64,000 nucleotides of DNA from contig DASXDT010000005.1 in NCBI GenBank assembly GCA_036490475.1, positions 558,001 to 622,000 of the forward strand, in the 5' to 3' direction. The notes beneath the pieces are model-generated. The model was given only the letters and a program-made list of their open reading frames with translations. It searched no databases and was not told where the DNA came from. Numbering within the stretch: position 1 is the stretch's first letter; each line of letters starts with the position of its first letter. Position numbers and translations under genes: made by a program. Source of the DNA: Candidatus Tumulicola sp. GTDB lineage: Bacteria; Vulcanimicrobiota; Vulcanimicrobiia; Vulcanimicrobiales; Vulcanimicrobiaceae. Positions 50,637 to 60,623 of the stretch are shown here, piece by piece.

Positions 50637-51497
50637 ATGCGCATTAAACCTGCGAACTTGCTGACGTTCGCGATACTCTTCGCGTTGCAGACGGCTTGTG
50701 TTCGAGCAACCGATGAGATTGCTGGAAGGGACATTGCCTACGCCGGAACGGTTCCGATGACCGGCTTTATGCGGTTGGATAGAACCTCTGATGGAAGGGC
50801 GCGTATCGACGCATGGGAGGTCCACGATGGTCAAGTGGTCCGCAGCTATGACATCGATATGACGAAAACCATGCACGCGATCGTCGTGTCGGACGACCTC
50901 TCGGACTTCCAACACGTGCATCCGGTGCTTTCGTCCGATGGTCACCTCTCTATGGAATTGCATCTCGCCGAGCCGCATGCGGCTTATCATATTTATTTCG
51001 ACGGTCTGCCGCACGGGCTCGGACGGAACGTCTTTCAGTTCGACCTTCCGGCGCAAGCCGGTGCAAAAACCACGACTCGGGAAGTCCATGCAGCGGGCTC
51101 TTCGGTATCGGTCGGACCCTACGTCGTAAAGATCGATCCGACGTCGGTGCCCATCGGCGAAATCGCTACGATATCGGTTCGCATCCTTAAAAACGGCCGT
51201 CCGGCGACGGACTTGCACCCATACCTGGGAGTGATATCGCACGGGGTATTAGTGGGGACGCAAGATCTTGCGTATTTGCACGTTCACGGGATGACGGCCG
51301 CAATGCTCGACATGGCCAGCGACGATTGCGGCGACAGCATGATGATGCAGACGCCGCCTTTACCGCCAAATAGCATCGTACCCAGCGAATTCGAGCTCGA
51401 ACTGCTCGTACCAATCAGTGAGAATTACAATCTCTGGCTGCAATTTATCGGAGGGAAGACGGTCTATACCGCACCGTTCCTCGTCACAACGAAGTGA
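50637..51497 (+). CDS. Exported His/Met-bearing lipoprotein-like protein of unknown function
   Basis: 286 residues. Signal peptide with ALQTAC (Cys21) suggests a lipoprotein. Two beta-sandwich-like halves; conserved-looking MHAIVVSDDLSDFQHVHP, YLGVISHGVLVGTQDLAYLHVHG and many Met (MTAAMLDMASDD, MMMQTPPLPP) resemble periplasmic metal-related proteins seen beside copper or cobalt genes. Metal binding is inference from His/Met density; no family is certain. Confidence 0.65.
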   Translation: MRIKPANLLTFAILFALQTACVRATDEIAGRDIAYAGTVPMTGFMRLDRTSDGRARIDAWEVHDGQVVRSYDIDMTKTMHAIVVSDDLSDFQHVHPVLSSDGHLSMELHLAEPHAAYHIYFDGLPHGLGRNVFQFDLPAQAGAKTTTREVHAAGSSVSVGPYVVKIDPTSVPIGEIATISVRILKNGRPATDLHPYLGVISHGVLVGTQDLAYLHVHGMTAAMLDMASDDCGDSMMMQTPPLPPNSIVPSEFELELLVPISENYNLWLQFIGGKTVYTAPFLVTTK

Positions 51498-51567
51498 CGG
51501 CAACCCCGTCATCGGATAATGCCTCTTTCAAGGAAGTCCCGTTTAGGCGAGAAACGCATCGAGCCTG

Positions 51568-53238
51568 GTGATTACTCCGGCTATGCTCACCAACGTACCG
51601 CTCTTTGCGTCGGCACGCGACGGGGCGTTGGGACCGATCGTTGCGCGCAGCGCCGACATCCACGTCAATGCCGGCGAATGGGTCGTGCTGGAGGGCGAGG
51701 CCGCAGCCTTTTTCGTCGTCCTCGAGGGCCTCTGCGAGATAGTAAAAACGACCGCGGGATCCGAACAGATCGTCGAGCGCGCCGAACCTGGCGATTTCTT
51801 CGGCGAAACGTCGCTCTTGCTCGGATCCGGTTCACTCGCGGGACTACGTGCCGTCGAAGCATCCCGGCTGATGCGCCTCGAAGCGTTAGACTTCCACGAG
51901 TTGCTCGTCCACTGCCCGGACGCGAACCGCCAGATTCTGGCGACGATGGCGCGTCACGTTTCCGGATTGCAACAGGCCGCGATCGTGACGCCCATGCTCA
52001 GCGTGACCGTAATCGGCCGGCGCAGCGACCCCGCATGTTACGATCTTCGCGACTTTCTCTCGCGCAATCAAATCGGTTTGCGTTGGATCGAACCTACCAA
52101 CAGCGTCGCCATCGCAGCCGCAAACGTGCCGCCGGAGCTATTGGAAAACGGCATCTACCCGTCGGTGGTATTTGCGGATCGTTCGTTTATGTCGGCACCG
52201 AAATATCCCGAACTGGCGAAACGCCTCGGATTACAGATCGCGCCGCGCGAAACCACCTACGATGTCACGATCGTCGGCGCCGGTCCGGCGGGCTTGGCCG
52301 CCGCAGTATACGGCGCTTCGGAGGGGTTGAGCACCGTGTTGGTTGAGTGTCGTGCGCCCGGAGGCCAAGCCGGATCGTCGTCGCGCATCGAAAATTATCT
52401 CGGCTTTCCGGCAGGCGTCTCGGGCGACGACCTCGCGTCGCGAGCGTTCCATCAAGCCAAACGATTTGGTGCCGAGGTTATCGTTACACGGCAAGCGACC
52501 GATATCGTGCCGCGCGACGCGAACACGGAAACGCACGCAATCGTCCTGGATTGCGGGAGTCGCGTGCAAACGAAGGCGATCGTCATTGCTACCGGGGTGG
52601 CGTGGCGTACTCTCGACGTTCCCGGAGCTAAAGCACTACTCGGGCGTGGCGTCTATTACGGAGCCTCTCGCGCCGAAGCGTTGTCTGCCCGCGGTAAGGA
52701 TGTGGTTCTGATCGGCGGTGGCAATTCGGCCGGCCAGGCCGCGATGCTGTTCTCCGGCTACGCAGCCAGCGTCACGATCCTCGTGCGCGGCCAGAAACTC
52801 GCCTCGAGCATGTCACAATATCTCATAGACCAGCTTGCGAAGAAGAGTAACGTTTTTATCGAATACGGCGCCGAATGTATTAGCGTTGCAGGCACGGACG
52901 ACATCGAATCGATCGACGTCGCATATAAAGACGGCGCGCTAAAAACGTTTACCGCCGATGCGCTCTTCATCTTCATCGGTGCGAAGGCCGAAACGTCGTG
53001 GCTTCCGGACGCCTTGATATGCGACGCTCAGGGTTTTATCTGCACCGGACGCGATGTAGTGGACCTGCAGCTTTCCGATTCGATGCGTGCGCGCGATCCA
53101 TATTTGCTCGAGACGAGCATTCCGGGAATCTTTGCGGCGGGCGACGTCCGTCATGGCTCCATGAAGCGCGTTGCGTCGAGCGTCGGAGAAGGGAGCATGG
53201 CGATCGCGCTCGTCCACCAATTCGTTAGCGAGAATTAA
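51568..53238 (+). CDS. cNMP-binding / glutaredoxin-like / thioredoxin-reductase-like fusion without redox cysteines
   Basis: 556 residues. Residues 1-135: cyclic-nucleotide-binding barrel (GEWVVLEGEAA, GDFFGETSLLLGSGS). Residues 142-225: thioredoxin/glutaredoxin-like fold with DPACYDLRDFL where a CxxC would stand. Residues 230-556: thioredoxin-reductase fold, FAD motif IVGAGPAGLAAA (235-246), NADPH motif LIGGGNSAGQAA, end motif AAGDVRHGSMKR. The CATC of thioredoxin reductase is replaced by YYGASRAE (363-370), so disulfide exchange is impossible by the normal route. Probably a nucleotide-regulated NADPH flavoenzyme. GTG 51568 or ATG 51583 starts. Confidence 0.88.
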   Translation: MITPAMLTNVPLFASARDGALGPIVARSADIHVNAGEWVVLEGEAAAFFVVLEGLCEIVKTTAGSEQIVERAEPGDFFGETSLLLGSGSLAGLRAVEASRLMRLEALDFHELLVHCPDANRQILATMARHVSGLQQAAIVTPMLSVTVIGRRSDPACYDLRDFLSRNQIGLRWIEPTNSVAIAAANVPPELLENGIYPSVVFADRSFMSAPKYPELAKRLGLQIAPRETTYDVTIVGAGPAGLAAAVYGASEGLSTVLVECRAPGGQAGSSSRIENYLGFPAGVSGDDLASRAFHQAKRFGAEVIVTRQATDIVPRDANTETHAIVLDCGSRVQTKAIVIATGVAWRTLDVPGAKALLGRGVYYGASRAEALSARGKDVVLIGGGNSAGQAAMLFSGYAASVTILVRGQKLASSMSQYLIDQLAKKSNVFIEYGAECISVAGTDDIESIDVAYKDGALKTFTADALFIFIGAKAETSWLPDALICDAQGFICTGRDVVDLQLSDSMRARDPYLLETSIPGIFAAGDVRHGSMKRVASSVGEGSMAIALVHQFVSEN

Positions 53239-53363
53239 AATCACCGAGTTAAAGTAGCCAATCGGTTCTCGACGGGAATTGCCCGTTTGGTTTAGAAAAA
53301 GCAAATAGCTACGCCGCCCGCTTTGGGCGCGAGCATTGGCAATTGGGAGCAGAGGCTTTTAGC

Positions 53364-54800
53364 GTGCCACAACGTTCGGTCGACGTAGCGATCGTTGGCT
53401 CGGGGCCGTGTGGGCTCGGAGCAGCTTGGCGTATCGAAGCATTGCGCTCCGAAGGCGCCTCGACGAACTACGTGGTGATCGACGAGAAGACGTCGCCCGG
53501 GGGCAGCGCTGCTTCGGTTACGACGCCCGAAGGCTTTACTTTCGATTACGGCAACCACGTGCTCTACCCGCACGAACATTACTCGAATTTCACCCAGCTA
53601 ATGGACTCGCTCGTTCCGAGTTGGCACGAGTCCGCCCCGGTTCGCGGTGTGTGGATCGACGATCGCATCGTTCCGTATCCCGTTCAACAGAATATTCATC
53701 GCCTTCCGTTAAGAACGCTATTGCCGTCGCTGGCGGGCTTATGCGCGGTGTGCTTGCGCGGCATCGTCTCGGGCAAGTCGCCGAACAAACGGCCCGACCG
53801 CGATCTCGAAAGCTATTTGCGCCAATCCTTCGGTAACGGCCTTACCGACCTCGTGCTCGGCCCCATTAACCGCAAGATGTGGGCGCACGAACCGCGTTCG
53901 ATCGACAACTGCTGGACGGGCCAACGCAGCGGCTCGGGTACTCCCAACGTCGCCAACGCCGCCATCGGGCCGGTTCTTCGCAGTTTGATAACGCGGCGCG
54001 ACAACGCCGGTTGGACAACGGCCTCGCGCATTCGCTATCCGGCGCGCGGCGGCTCCGGCGTTATCTGGAAAAACCTCGCCCAGCGTTTGCCCGCCGAGCG
54101 AATCGTCAATGGCCGCCGCGTCGTAGCAATCGACGCGCGGGCGAAAGTCCTCGTCCTCGACAACCGTGAAACGATCGCGTACGAGCACGTTATCTCGAGC
54201 ATGCCGCTCGACTCGCTTTTGGCTATGTCTACGGGCATAAACGGGTCGCGCGAACTCGGTCCCGCGCTCCGGTTCTCCCAAGCATACTTCGTCGGCTTGG
54301 GAATCGAGGGAGCGCCGCCGGAACGGCTCGCGAACGTGCACTCCTTCCACATTCCCCGGCCCGACATTCCATGCTGGAGAATTTGCGTACCGAGTAACTT
54401 TTCTCCAGGCAACGTTCCGTCGGCGGGTTATTGGTCGTTACTGTGCGAGATTAGCGATGCGAACACGACGCCGTTCGAACTCGAGTCGGCGGCGGGTGCG
54501 ATCGAGACGAAGCTCGTCGAGTTAGGGATCCTGCAGCATCGTAATCACGTCGTTTCGCGTTGGCAGGCGGCGATGTGGCACGGCTATCCGGTGCCATTTC
54601 TCGGTCGCGATCGTATTCTGCATACGATTCAAACCGAACTTGGCGCGTTCGGCGTGTTCAGCCGCGGCCGCTTCGGCGGCTGGAAGTACGAAGTATCCAA
54701 TCAAGACCATACGTTCATGCAAGGCGTCGAAGCCGTCGACGCGATCCTTAGCGGCAAGCTGGAAACGACATACGCGCATCCTGAATGGGTAAACGAATGA
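53364..54800 (+). CDS. UDP-galactopyranose-mutase/protoporphyrinogen-oxidase-like flavoprotein
   Basis: 478 residues. N-terminal VDVAIVGSGPCGLGAAWR (FAD) and SPGGSAASV; middle HVLYPHEHY and LVLGPINRKMWAHEP, like UDP-galactopyranose mutases and related amine-oxidase-fold enzymes of polysaccharide loci. Within a glycan operon, conversion of a UDP-sugar ring form is the best guess, but residues diagnostic of mutases cannot all be checked. GTG 53364 with AGAGG eight bases before is preferred to TTG 53343. Stop overlaps the aminotransferase start. Confidence 0.72.
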   Translation: MPQRSVDVAIVGSGPCGLGAAWRIEALRSEGASTNYVVIDEKTSPGGSAASVTTPEGFTFDYGNHVLYPHEHYSNFTQLMDSLVPSWHESAPVRGVWIDDRIVPYPVQQNIHRLPLRTLLPSLAGLCAVCLRGIVSGKSPNKRPDRDLESYLRQSFGNGLTDLVLGPINRKMWAHEPRSIDNCWTGQRSGSGTPNVANAAIGPVLRSLITRRDNAGWTTASRIRYPARGGSGVIWKNLAQRLPAERIVNGRRVVAIDARAKVLVLDNRETIAYEHVISSMPLDSLLAMSTGINGSRELGPALRFSQAYFVGLGIEGAPPERLANVHSFHIPRPDIPCWRICVPSNFSPGNVPSAGYWSLLCEISDANTTPFELESAAGAIETKLVELGILQHRNHVVSRWQAAMWHGYPVPFLGRDRILHTIQTELGAFGVFSRGRFGGWKYEVSNQDHTFMQGVEAVDAILSGKLETTYAHPEWVNE

Positions 54801-55918
54801 ACTCTCAGTCTCCGATTCCACTCATCGATCTCAAGGCACAGTATGCCCAGATTCGCGCCGAGGTCACCGGCGCGATGGAACGCGTCCTGACGAACACGGC
54901 GTTTGTCATGGGTCAAGACGTCGCAGATTTCGAGCGCGAGTTCGCGCAATACACGGGCACGAGGCAGTGCGTCGGCGTGGCCTCGGGAACGAGCGCCCTG
55001 AAGCTCGGGATGCAAGCGCTCGGAATCGGTCCCGGTGACGAGGTCATCCTTCCGGCGAACACCTACATCGCGTGCGCGTTCGCCGTTTCGCATGTGGGAG
55101 CCAGGGTCGTACTCGTCGATTCGGGGCCAGATCATTTAATCGACGTCGCACAGATCGAAGCGGCGATCACGCCGCGCACCAAAGCTATCTTGGCCGTGCA
55201 CTTGTATGGGCAGCCCGCCGATATGGACGCGATTCTGCAGATCGCGCGCAGTCACGGATTGTTGGTCATCGAAGATGCGAGCCAGGCGCACGGCGGAACG
55301 TATGCGGGGGCGCCGCTCGGTTCGTTCGGGGACGTCGCGGCGTTCAGTTTCTATCCCGGCAAGAATCTCGGCGCGTACGGCGACGGCGGTGCGGTTTGCA
55401 CTTCCAACGAAGCCGCTGCCGAGCAAGTGCGGCTGCTGCGTGATTTGGGGCAGCGGCGCAAACACGTTCATGAAATCGTTGGTGAAAACTGCCGCCTCGA
55501 CACACTCCAAGCCGCGGTCCTGCGGGTGAAGCTGCGCCACCTCGACGGTTGGAACGCGCTTCGGCGCACTGCCGCCGCGCGCTACGATGCGCGTCTGCAA
55601 GACGCCGGTTTTCCAGCCGCTCGCTCGCGCGCGGAACACGTATTCCAGTATTACGTGGTCTCGGTGCTCGAGCGCGATCGGGTCATCGCGGATTTGAAAG
55701 AGCTCGGCATTCATACCGGCATCAATCATCCGACGCCAATTCATCTGCAGCCGGCGTATGCCGATCTGGGCGCGCCCGAGGGTCGCTTTCCGCAAGCCGA
55801 ATGGGCCTGCAAAACCGTGTTGTCGCTGCCGATGTTTCCCGAGATCGCGGAGGAGCAGATCGAGCGCGTTTCCGACGCGCTCCTACGCTGTGCTCGACCG
55901 GCGCGTAGCCATGTCTGA
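54797..55918 (+). CDS. DegT/DnrJ/EryC1-family sugar aminotransferase
   Basis: 373 residues. SGTSALKLGMQALGIGPGDEV, EDASQAHGGTYAG and the PLP-lysine region FSFYPGKNLGAYGDGG (Lys189) are classic. It transfers an amino group from glutamate to a nucleotide-linked keto sugar. ATG 54797 overlaps the upstream stop (ATGA). The next gene, an oxidoreductase, overlaps it by 8 bases; such pairs make 3-amino- or 2,3-diamino-sugars in known pathways. Confidence 0.92.
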   Translation: MNSQSPIPLIDLKAQYAQIRAEVTGAMERVLTNTAFVMGQDVADFEREFAQYTGTRQCVGVASGTSALKLGMQALGIGPGDEVILPANTYIACAFAVSHVGARVVLVDSGPDHLIDVAQIEAAITPRTKAILAVHLYGQPADMDAILQIARSHGLLVIEDASQAHGGTYAGAPLGSFGDVAAFSFYPGKNLGAYGDGGAVCTSNEAAAEQVRLLRDLGQRRKHVHEIVGENCRLDTLQAAVLRVKLRHLDGWNALRRTAAARYDARLQDAGFPAARSRAEHVFQYYVVSVLERDRVIADLKELGIHTGINHPTPIHLQPAYADLGAPEGRFPQAEWACKTVLSLPMFPEIAEEQIERVSDALLRCARPARSHV

Positions 55919-56897
55919 GCCGCTTCGTCTGGGCCTGATCGGATGCGGGCATTGGGGTAAAAACTATGCCGCGGCGATCGCCGGTATGGACGACGTCGTG
56001 CTCGCGTGGTGCGCCGACACATCCGAAGCAGCGCGAGAACGCGCGCGGGCTTTCAACCCCAGCGTCAGGCTTACGGCCGATCTGCACGAGCTGCTCGCCG
56101 CTCCCGACTGCGACGGTGTCATCATCGCCGCTCCCCCGCAACAGCACGCCGCCGTCGCGCACGCAGCTATTGCCGCACGCAAGCCCGTTTTGGTCGAGAA
56201 GCCGCTAGCGACGACGGTTGCCGCCGCCCGAGATTTGGCCGCCGCGGCTCGCGCTGCCGGTATCGTGGCGGTCTCCGGACACGTCTATCTCTTTCACCCG
56301 GTCGTCGTAGAGATCGTGGACCGAATCCGCGCCGGAGCAACCGGCCGGCTCCGCTTTATGAGCGCGTCGCGCGCGTTCACGCGCTTGGCGTCGAGCGACG
56401 ATCGCCCCGATGTCGACGCGCTCTGGGATTTGGCGCCCAACGATCTCGCGATGTTCGTTGCGTTCGCGGGGACGCTGCCGCAGGGCGTCTTTTGCGCGCG
56501 TAGCGCATTCTTTCGTCCGGACCTCGCCGACGCGGCCTTCGCTATTCTCGAGTTCCCTGAAGGTTTAACCGCGGAGTTACGCGTGTCGTGGGACTATCCG
56601 CGACGCGAGCGGCTGGTGACCGTCGTCGGCGCGAACGAAGCGCTCTGGTTCGACGACGATGCCCAAACGAAGCTGTTATCGTATGCCGGTCCTCCGGTCG
56701 ACCTTGCGGGTCGACAAGGCGTACCGGTATCGTGCTCCAGCGTTCCGTCGCTTTCCATGCAGATCCGTCACTTCGTCGATGTCATCCGCACGGGCGAGCC
56801 GACACGGGCGCCGTTCGAATTCGGCGTCGACATCGTCCGCATTCTCGAAGCGCTGTCGCGCTCCGCAGACGTCGGAGCGGCAGTTAGCCTTTCGTAA
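55911..56897 (+). CDS. Gfo/Idh/MocA-family sugar oxidoreductase
   Basis: 328 residues. NAD-binding LRLGLIGCGHWGKNYAAAI at the start, VLVEKPLATT with catalytic Lys, and SGHVYLFHP in the C-terminal domain. In sugar biosynthesis this family oxidises a nucleotide sugar at C3 to give the keto substrate for a DegT aminotransferase (as WlbA/WbpB do); the order here fits. ATG 55911 overlaps the aminotransferase stop by 8 bases; longer in-frame starts lie inside that gene. Confidence 0.88.
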   Translation: MSEPLRLGLIGCGHWGKNYAAAIAGMDDVVLAWCADTSEAARERARAFNPSVRLTADLHELLAAPDCDGVIIAAPPQQHAAVAHAAIAARKPVLVEKPLATTVAAARDLAAAARAAGIVAVSGHVYLFHPVVVEIVDRIRAGATGRLRFMSASRAFTRLASSDDRPDVDALWDLAPNDLAMFVAFAGTLPQGVFCARSAFFRPDLADAAFAILEFPEGLTAELRVSWDYPRRERLVTVVGANEALWFDDDAQTKLLSYAGPPVDLAGRQGVPVSCSSVPSLSMQIRHFVDVIRTGEPTRAPFEFGVDIVRILEALSRSADVGAAVSLS

Positions 56898-56904
56898 CGG
56901 AATC

Positions 56905-59900
56905 GTGCCAAGCCGACTATTCTCACGCTGGGACGTTGCGATCGGCCTGTATGCCATAGTCGCGGTTTGCGCGATTGCCGGCGTCTTGCTCGTTCCGGGA
57001 ACGCTCGGCCATCACTGGGACTGGCTCATACCAGCCGATCCCGCCGAACTGCGCCGCCTCGCCGGCACGGCCGGCCTCGCGTGGCAAGACTTTGATTTCG
57101 GTTCGTACGTAACGTTTCATTACTCGACGCAGTTGACCAGCTTCTTGTTCGGCGTTGCCGGCTTTTTGAATCTCAACGGTGGGTTCGTCACAAAATCGCT
57201 GGTTTTTTTCGGAATCTTCGGCTCCGGCGCCGGCATGCGGTTCTTGCTGCTCTCGTTAACGCACGACCGTTCCGACGCGCGCGACGGCACCTTCGCGACC
57301 TTCGGAGGCTTGATCTACGCGCTCGCGCCGTTTACGTACAATCAAATCATCGCGGGCGATCAGAGTGCCGTGCTCGGCGACGCGCTCAGCCCATTTGCGA
57401 TCGGGCTGGCGTTGCGGTCGGTGCTCGCTACCCGTCGCGTTTGGCTCGCCTACGCGCTGGGATCGTCGTTGCTGATGGCCGTCATCGTCGCTTCGTCGCA
57501 AGTGTATGTCTTCACGACCGCCATCATGTATACGATTTGTCTACTTACGCGAGCGGCGCCCAAATCGTTACTGCGTCTTGCGACGGTGTCCGGCGCATCC
57601 GTCGCCCTCGCCGCGTTTTGGGTCGTGCCCGGGCTTCTCGCCGGCGATTCGCTGTACACGGTCGTGCAGACCGGCTCGCTCGAGAGCGCGTTTGCCACGT
57701 ACCAAAAGTTCTCGAACCCGCTGATGACGTTTACGACCGTCGCCTTTCCCGGCGACTTTTATTTTCACGCACTCGGCCGCGGCGCGCCGGCGTTTTTCAC
57801 CGCCTATGCTCTGCTGGTCGCGCTGTGTGTCATCGCGTTGATCAAGCGGCCATCGCCGCTGCTCGCGATTCTCGGCGGCGTGTTTGCGCTCGCCGCGCTC
57901 CTCCCGCTGGGCGGCAATCCGATCGTTGGACCCGCCATCATCGCCGTCTTCAAAGCCCTTTTGCCGTTCAGCCTGTTTCTACGCACGCCACAACATCTAA
58001 TGTTTCTTGTCGCGCTAGTGTTTCCGATCATGGTGTTTCTGTCAGCGCGCGTCGTTTTCCAACGGATCTCCGCGAGTTTGCTGATCGCCGGTTTAGCCAT
58101 CTTTCTCGCGTACGGCCAGGGCTTTTTTCTTCGGAGCGATTTCCTCGGACTTATCGGACCGTTCCATGAGACGGCGGGGGAGCGCGCAACAATTGCGGCG
58201 GCTAGCGTTCCGAGCGATCGATGGTACCGAACGCTGTACGTGCCCAACGCGGGGAGTTATTACTATCATCCCGGCGTTTTCGACTATCGTTTCGAGAGCG
58301 GGGATGAACCGCAAATTCCTTTTCTCGGCGTTCCGACGATCGGAGCGGCTGCGAAATGGACGCCTTACGAGCGCACGCAACACCTGTTAATGGCGCTCGA
58401 CGAAATGATTCCCGATAGCGCCGATGCGCAGACGCAAAAGATGCTGCTGCAAATTTCGAGCATTCACCGAATCGTCGTTCACGCTATCGGGGCGCCGGGT
58501 TCGGGCGTCAGAAACGGAATTAGCAATGCGCGGCCGTCGCTCGAGCGCGCGTTGGCGCAAACAGGTATCGCTGTCCGCGAGCAGTCGCTCGACGATCGTT
58601 CGATCTGGAACGTAAAGGATGGAGTCCAGCGTACGTATGCACCGGACTGCCTTTTCGGCGTTCCGCCGGCAGCCGACCCGTACGACGTGTTGGCGCTGGC
58701 ACCCGCGGCAGCCACATGCGCACGTCCGGCAACCATTGTCGCGCCGCCCGGGGAGCGTTCTGAGGAGATTCTGCCGGCGGTCAACTTTCAGTCGGATCCG
58801 CGAACTGGAATTGCTCTGGGGCGCCCAAGCGCCAACGTCGCGATCGCGTTGGATGGGTTCGATGGCTTCGTCGCCGCGATTCCGCGCGGCGTACAGGACG
58901 TCGAAATGCTCGCGCTTCCACCGGTTCCTAAGGGAACTACCGGCATCGCTTTTCGAATGTCGACGAGCACCTCGCGCCGCGTCTGGGTGCAGCTGTACGC
59001 ACCCGACAGTAACAACTATTACATGACGAACGTCGACTTCAGCGGCCGCGTACAAGACGTCGCGTTAAACTTCGATCGATTCGGTCGCGTCGGCCAGCCC
59101 CGTGTGGCTCGCATTCGATACCTGCGGTTCGCGTCCCAGAATACCCAGTTGCGCGAGAGCGAAACGACGTTCAGCACATTTCGCTGGATCGATTATCCCC
59201 AGCAATCGATTTCTCTTCCCTATCTGGCGATTACGCGCAATCTTTGGGATCAGTTCTACTTCGGCGGCGACCGCGAACACGTGGTCTTCGAAGCCCTGCC
59301 GGATCGAGCGCCGGTCTACGCCAGAGCACGGATCGTGCGCGCGGGCATGTACGACATCGTCGCTCACGTTCAACAGAGCGTCCGGCCGTTATTGCTGCAA
59401 GTCGCGGTGGACGGGCGTCGCAGTCCGTGTTCACCGGACATTTTACCGGGCAACGTTACCGAACGGCTCGTGCATCTGGCGCGCGTGTCGCTGCGCACCG
59501 GAACCCACACCTTCGCGCTGCGCTTCTGCCGCGTTCCGCCGCCGCTGCGCACGCAGGACGTTGGCGTTCGTTCGCTTCTTGTCGTGGCCGCGCGGTTCGC
59601 GCCGCCGGCACGGCGGATGGCAGGCTCGGCGCGCATCGTCGCACAGGGGGCCAACACGCTGCGCGTAGCCACAACCGGAACGTTGCTCGTCTTTTCTGAC
59701 TCGTACGACGATCGCTGGAGCGCGAGCCAACATGGTATCCCGTTGTCGCACGTCCTCGTGAACGGTTATGCCAACGGCTGGCTGGTTCCGCATCCGCACG
59801 CGGGCGATGTTCATATCGCGTTCGGGCCGCAAAAGGCGCTCACGCTCGGGATTGCCTTGACGGTGTTTCTTGCACTCTTGGCGCTCGCGATCATCGCGTT

Positions 59901-59940
59901 CTTGGTGATCGACGAGCGGCGCGCGGCCCGAACGGGTTAA
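56905..59940 (+). CDS. Large membrane protein, arabinofuranosyltransferase/GT-C-like, with exoplasmic C-terminal domain
   Basis: 1011 residues. N-terminal 450 residues hold about ten to twelve membrane helices with acidic loop HHWDWLIPAD after helix 1, as expected of GT-C glycosyltransferases. The following 500 residues are extracytoplasmic beta-rich modules (two jelly-roll-like), and a last helix (about 980-1003) re-enters the membrane before basic ERRAARTG. Large transferases of the AftD type show this plan. Acts at the outer face on a lipid-linked glycan; this is inference. GTG 56905 is 7 bases after the upstream stop. Confidence 0.7.
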   Translation: MPSRLFSRWDVAIGLYAIVAVCAIAGVLLVPGTLGHHWDWLIPADPAELRRLAGTAGLAWQDFDFGSYVTFHYSTQLTSFLFGVAGFLNLNGGFVTKSLVFFGIFGSGAGMRFLLLSLTHDRSDARDGTFATFGGLIYALAPFTYNQIIAGDQSAVLGDALSPFAIGLALRSVLATRRVWLAYALGSSLLMAVIVASSQVYVFTTAIMYTICLLTRAAPKSLLRLATVSGASVALAAFWVVPGLLAGDSLYTVVQTGSLESAFATYQKFSNPLMTFTTVAFPGDFYFHALGRGAPAFFTAYALLVALCVIALIKRPSPLLAILGGVFALAALLPLGGNPIVGPAIIAVFKALLPFSLFLRTPQHLMFLVALVFPIMVFLSARVVFQRISASLLIAGLAIFLAYGQGFFLRSDFLGLIGPFHETAGERATIAAASVPSDRWYRTLYVPNAGSYYYHPGVFDYRFESGDEPQIPFLGVPTIGAAAKWTPYERTQHLLMALDEMIPDSADAQTQKMLLQISSIHRIVVHAIGAPGSGVRNGISNARPSLERALAQTGIAVREQSLDDRSIWNVKDGVQRTYAPDCLFGVPPAADPYDVLALAPAAATCARPATIVAPPGERSEEILPAVNFQSDPRTGIALGRPSANVAIALDGFDGFVAAIPRGVQDVEMLALPPVPKGTTGIAFRMSTSTSRRVWVQLYAPDSNNYYMTNVDFSGRVQDVALNFDRFGRVGQPRVARIRYLRFASQNTQLRESETTFSTFRWIDYPQQSISLPYLAITRNLWDQFYFGGDREHVVFEALPDRAPVYARARIVRAGMYDIVAHVQQSVRPLLLQVAVDGRRSPCSPDILPGNVTERLVHLARVSLRTGTHTFALRFCRVPPPLRTQDVGVRSLLVVAARFAPPARRMAGSARIVAQGANTLRVATTGTLLVFSDSYDDRWSASQHGIPLSHVLVNGYANGWLVPHPHAGDVHIAFGPQKALTLGIALTVFLALLALAIIAFLVIDERRAARTG

Positions 59941-60623
59941 CCCCGCTCGACGGCCGCCGGTGACGTGTTTGGCATGCCGAGCATCTCGTGCGGAATTCCG
60001 AACTGCCGCACCACCTGCAGCGTTTCGGCAAACTCGGCACCGCAGTGTATCCCATCGGCCCGGTTCAGCACAGCGACGTCATCTGCGCGCAGCTCGTGGT
60101 ACGGCGCGCCCTCATAATTGTAACATCTGATCGCCAATTTTTTTTGTTCTATGTGTGCGGAGATGTCTACGAAAACGTTTGGGACGAACGAGTGGGCCGG
60201 CTGTGCCCGATATTCGCTGGGTCCGAACGCAAAGAACTGCGCGTTCGAATGCCGCATCGCGGCGATAACGCATCGCCCGATCTGCGCGTGATCGCAGTGC
60301 GAGTCGTGTGTTCCGTGACTCAGCACCACGTCGGGTTGATGCTCGCGCAAAAGCCGGTCGATCGAGCCCACACAGCGCGGCTCGGGAATGTCGATCACGT
60401 GGTCGTATTTGCCTTCATCGATCCACAAGAGATCGTGCCCCAGAATCCGCGCGGCTTCGTGCGCGGCCTGTTTCCGGCGCGGAGCCGCAGACGGAACTTC
60501 GGCCGAGGTTGTAAAGACCGCGACGGTGACGCGGACCCCGTGACCTACCAAAAGCGCAATGATTCCGCCGACCATAAGCTCGGCATCGTCCGGATGCGCG
60601 CCAATGACCAAAGCGCTCTGCAT
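59937..60623 (-). CDS. PIG-L/LmbE-family deacetylase
   Basis: 228 residues. The zinc site begins AHPDDAELMVGG (His9, Asp11, Asp12) and includes HGTHDSHCDHAQIG. The family removes acetyl groups from GlcNAc-type sugars. ATG 60623 is chosen since homologues begin with the zinc loop. Its TAA and the TAA of the membrane transferase share TTAA. Opposite orientation to the glycan operon but likely part of it functionally. Confidence 0.9.
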   Translation of the reverse strand: MQSALVIGAHPDDAELMVGGIIALLVGHGVRVTVAVFTTSAEVPSAAPRRKQAAHEAARILGHDLLWIDEGKYDHVIDIPEPRCVGSIDRLLREHQPDVVLSHGTHDSHCDHAQIGRCVIAAMRHSNAQFFAFGPSEYRAQPAHSFVPNVFVDISAHIEQKKLAIRCYNYEGAPYHELRADDVAVLNRADGIHCGAEFAETLQVVRQFGIPHEMLGMPNTSPAAVERG

